Assembly (NCBI GenBank): GCA_022360595.1
Contig: JAKSCN010000589.1
Location: 1 to 24,351 of the forward strand
Origin: Chromatiales bacterium
GTDB taxonomy: Bacteria; Pseudomonadota; Gammaproteobacteria; Chromatiales; Chromatiaceae
Direction of reading: 5' to 3'
DNA: 24,351 bases
Made by a program: the position numbers and the translations under genes. Each line of letters opens with the position of its first letter. The stretch's first letter is position 1. Of the stretch, positions 23,805-24,351 are shown in pieces. A model generated the notes under the pieces. That model worked only from the letters and a program-made list of their open reading frames with translations. It was not told the origin of the DNA and did no database searches.

Positions 23805-24351
23805 GCGCATCGCAGCGTCGTAAAGCGGTGCGCTACCTTCAATCGCACTATCACACAAGCGAACGGCACGCCTGTGTACTGGTTAAGCTATCGCGAACAT
23901 CATATCGTTACCGTACGCGAAAACCCGCGCAGCAAGTATTGCGTAAGCGGATCGTTGAGCTAGCCACCTCACGAGTACGTTATGGTTACAAGCGCATTCA
24001 TGTCATGCTGAGACGAGAAGGCATCTATGTCAATCACAAACGCGTACATCGCCTGTATTGCGAGGAGGGCTTACAGTTAAGGCCAAAGCGACCACGGCGC
24101 CATGTTAGCGCCTCACATCGCTGTATAGAGCAGGTTCAAGCATCTCGTCGCAATGAGGCCTGGGCAATGGATTTTGTATCAGATCAATTGCATGATGGGC
24201 GCAAACTTCGCGTATTAACCGTCGTGGATACTTACACACGAGAATGCCTTGCCACTGAAGTTGGGCAGCGGTTAAACAGTACAAATGTGGTCGCTGTGCT
24301 GTCTCGAATTGTTGCCGCCAGAGGTAAACCACATCGGATATTCTGTGATAA
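23801..24351 (+). CDS. IS3-family transposase OrfB, catalytic subunit (truncated by window)
   Basis: This is the integrase-like catalytic part of the IS3 transposase. The frame opens at GTG 23801 (GTGA overlap with the orfA stop) and stays open to the window edge, about 183 codons. The N-terminal part has the HTH_21-like segment (RKRIVELATSRVRYGYKRIH ... YVNHKRVHRLYCEEGLQLR). The rve core begins with WAMDFVSDQLHDGRKLRVLTVVD, which holds the first catalytic Asp. The sequence stops at RIFCD, where the second catalytic Asp of the DDE triad lies. The final Glu is outside. Full-length OrfB proteins of this group are about 270-290 residues. No internal stop or frameshift is visible, so the copy may be active. 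Confidence 0.92.
   Translation, partial: MSASQRRKAVRYLQSHYHTSERHACVLVKLSRTSYRYRTRKPAQQVLRKRIVELATSRVRYGYKRIHVMLRREGIYVNHKRVHRLYCEEGLQLRPKRPRRHVSASHRCIEQVQASRRNEAWAMDFVSDQLHDGRKLRVLTVVDTYTRECLATEVGQRLNSTNVVAVLSRIVAARGKPHRIFCD

Larger units (their letters stand above)
23491..24351 (+). mobile_element. IS3-family insertion sequence (right part beyond window)
   Basis: Two overlapping transposase frames in the -1 arrangement typical of the IS3 family define the element. The left end is tentative: a TGA at 23491, 47 bp before orfA, fits the usual IS3 terminal dinucleotide TG. The right inverted repeat lies outside the window, so the end cannot be confirmed. The element lies downstream of the chemoreceptor terminator and disrupts no gene that I can see. 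Confidence 0.75.

Noticed and set aside
1..24351. CRISPR array, toxin-antitoxin pair, retron or defence cluster
   Set aside because: No regularly spaced repeats, no paired small genes and no defence-family domains were seen. The unknown gene at 18343-19101 gives no sign of such a role.

Overview
The window looks like chromosomal DNA of a nitrate-respiring gammaproteobacterium. Evidence is the E. coli-like nap gene order (napFDAGHBC), a NarX/NarL-type nitrate two-component pair, and the yciI-yciB and PHP/yciO housekeeping neighbourhoods. A sulfur-oxidising Chromatiales-type relative would fit, but that is a guess from gene content and not something the sequence proves.

Layout. Positions 1-3254 (minus) hold most of mfd, the transcription-repair coupling factor, cut by the left edge. 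Divergent from it, 3372-8604 (plus) carries a NarX-like sensor kinase, a NarL-like regulator and a membrane PAS-PAS-GGDEF-EAL c-di-GMP enzyme. A 454-bp AT-rich intergenic region (8605-9058) precedes the periplasmic nitrate reductase operon napF-D-A-G-H-B-C (9059-15507). It holds a dense set of candidate control sites: an extended -10, a perfect palindrome, a NarL/NarP-type 7-2-7 site, an IHF-consensus match, an FNR/Anr-type box and another perfect 7-2-7 inverted repeat beside it. moaA (molybdenum cofactor synthesis) follows with its own -10 (15644-16624). A minus-strand block follows: a parvulin-type foldase, yciI, yciB and a conserved-looking protein of unknown function (16626-19101). A plus-strand pair comes next: a PHP-domain RNase AM/YciV-like phosphoesterase and a YciO-family protein (19202-20724). 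The right end is mobile and repeat-rich: a 286-bp MITE-like element (20733-21018), two direct repeats, a methyl-accepting chemotaxis protein with a strong terminator, and an IS3-family insertion sequence cut by the right edge.

How the genes fit together. NarXL would sense nitrate/nitrite. The nap promoter region has sites where NarL and an FNR-type regulator could act, with DNA bending between them. NapA reduces nitrate in the periplasm, fed by NapC-NapB and by NapGH. NapF and NapD mature NapA, and MoaA makes the cofactor precursor NapA needs. The GGDEF-EAL gene directly behind narL suggests, as inference, that nitrate sensing is linked to c-di-GMP signalling.

I found no CRISPR array, tRNA, rRNA, toxin-antitoxin or recognisable anti-phage system. 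The least ordinary material is the nap control region, two intercistronic hairpins inside nap, and the repeat complex around yciO and the chemoreceptor gene.
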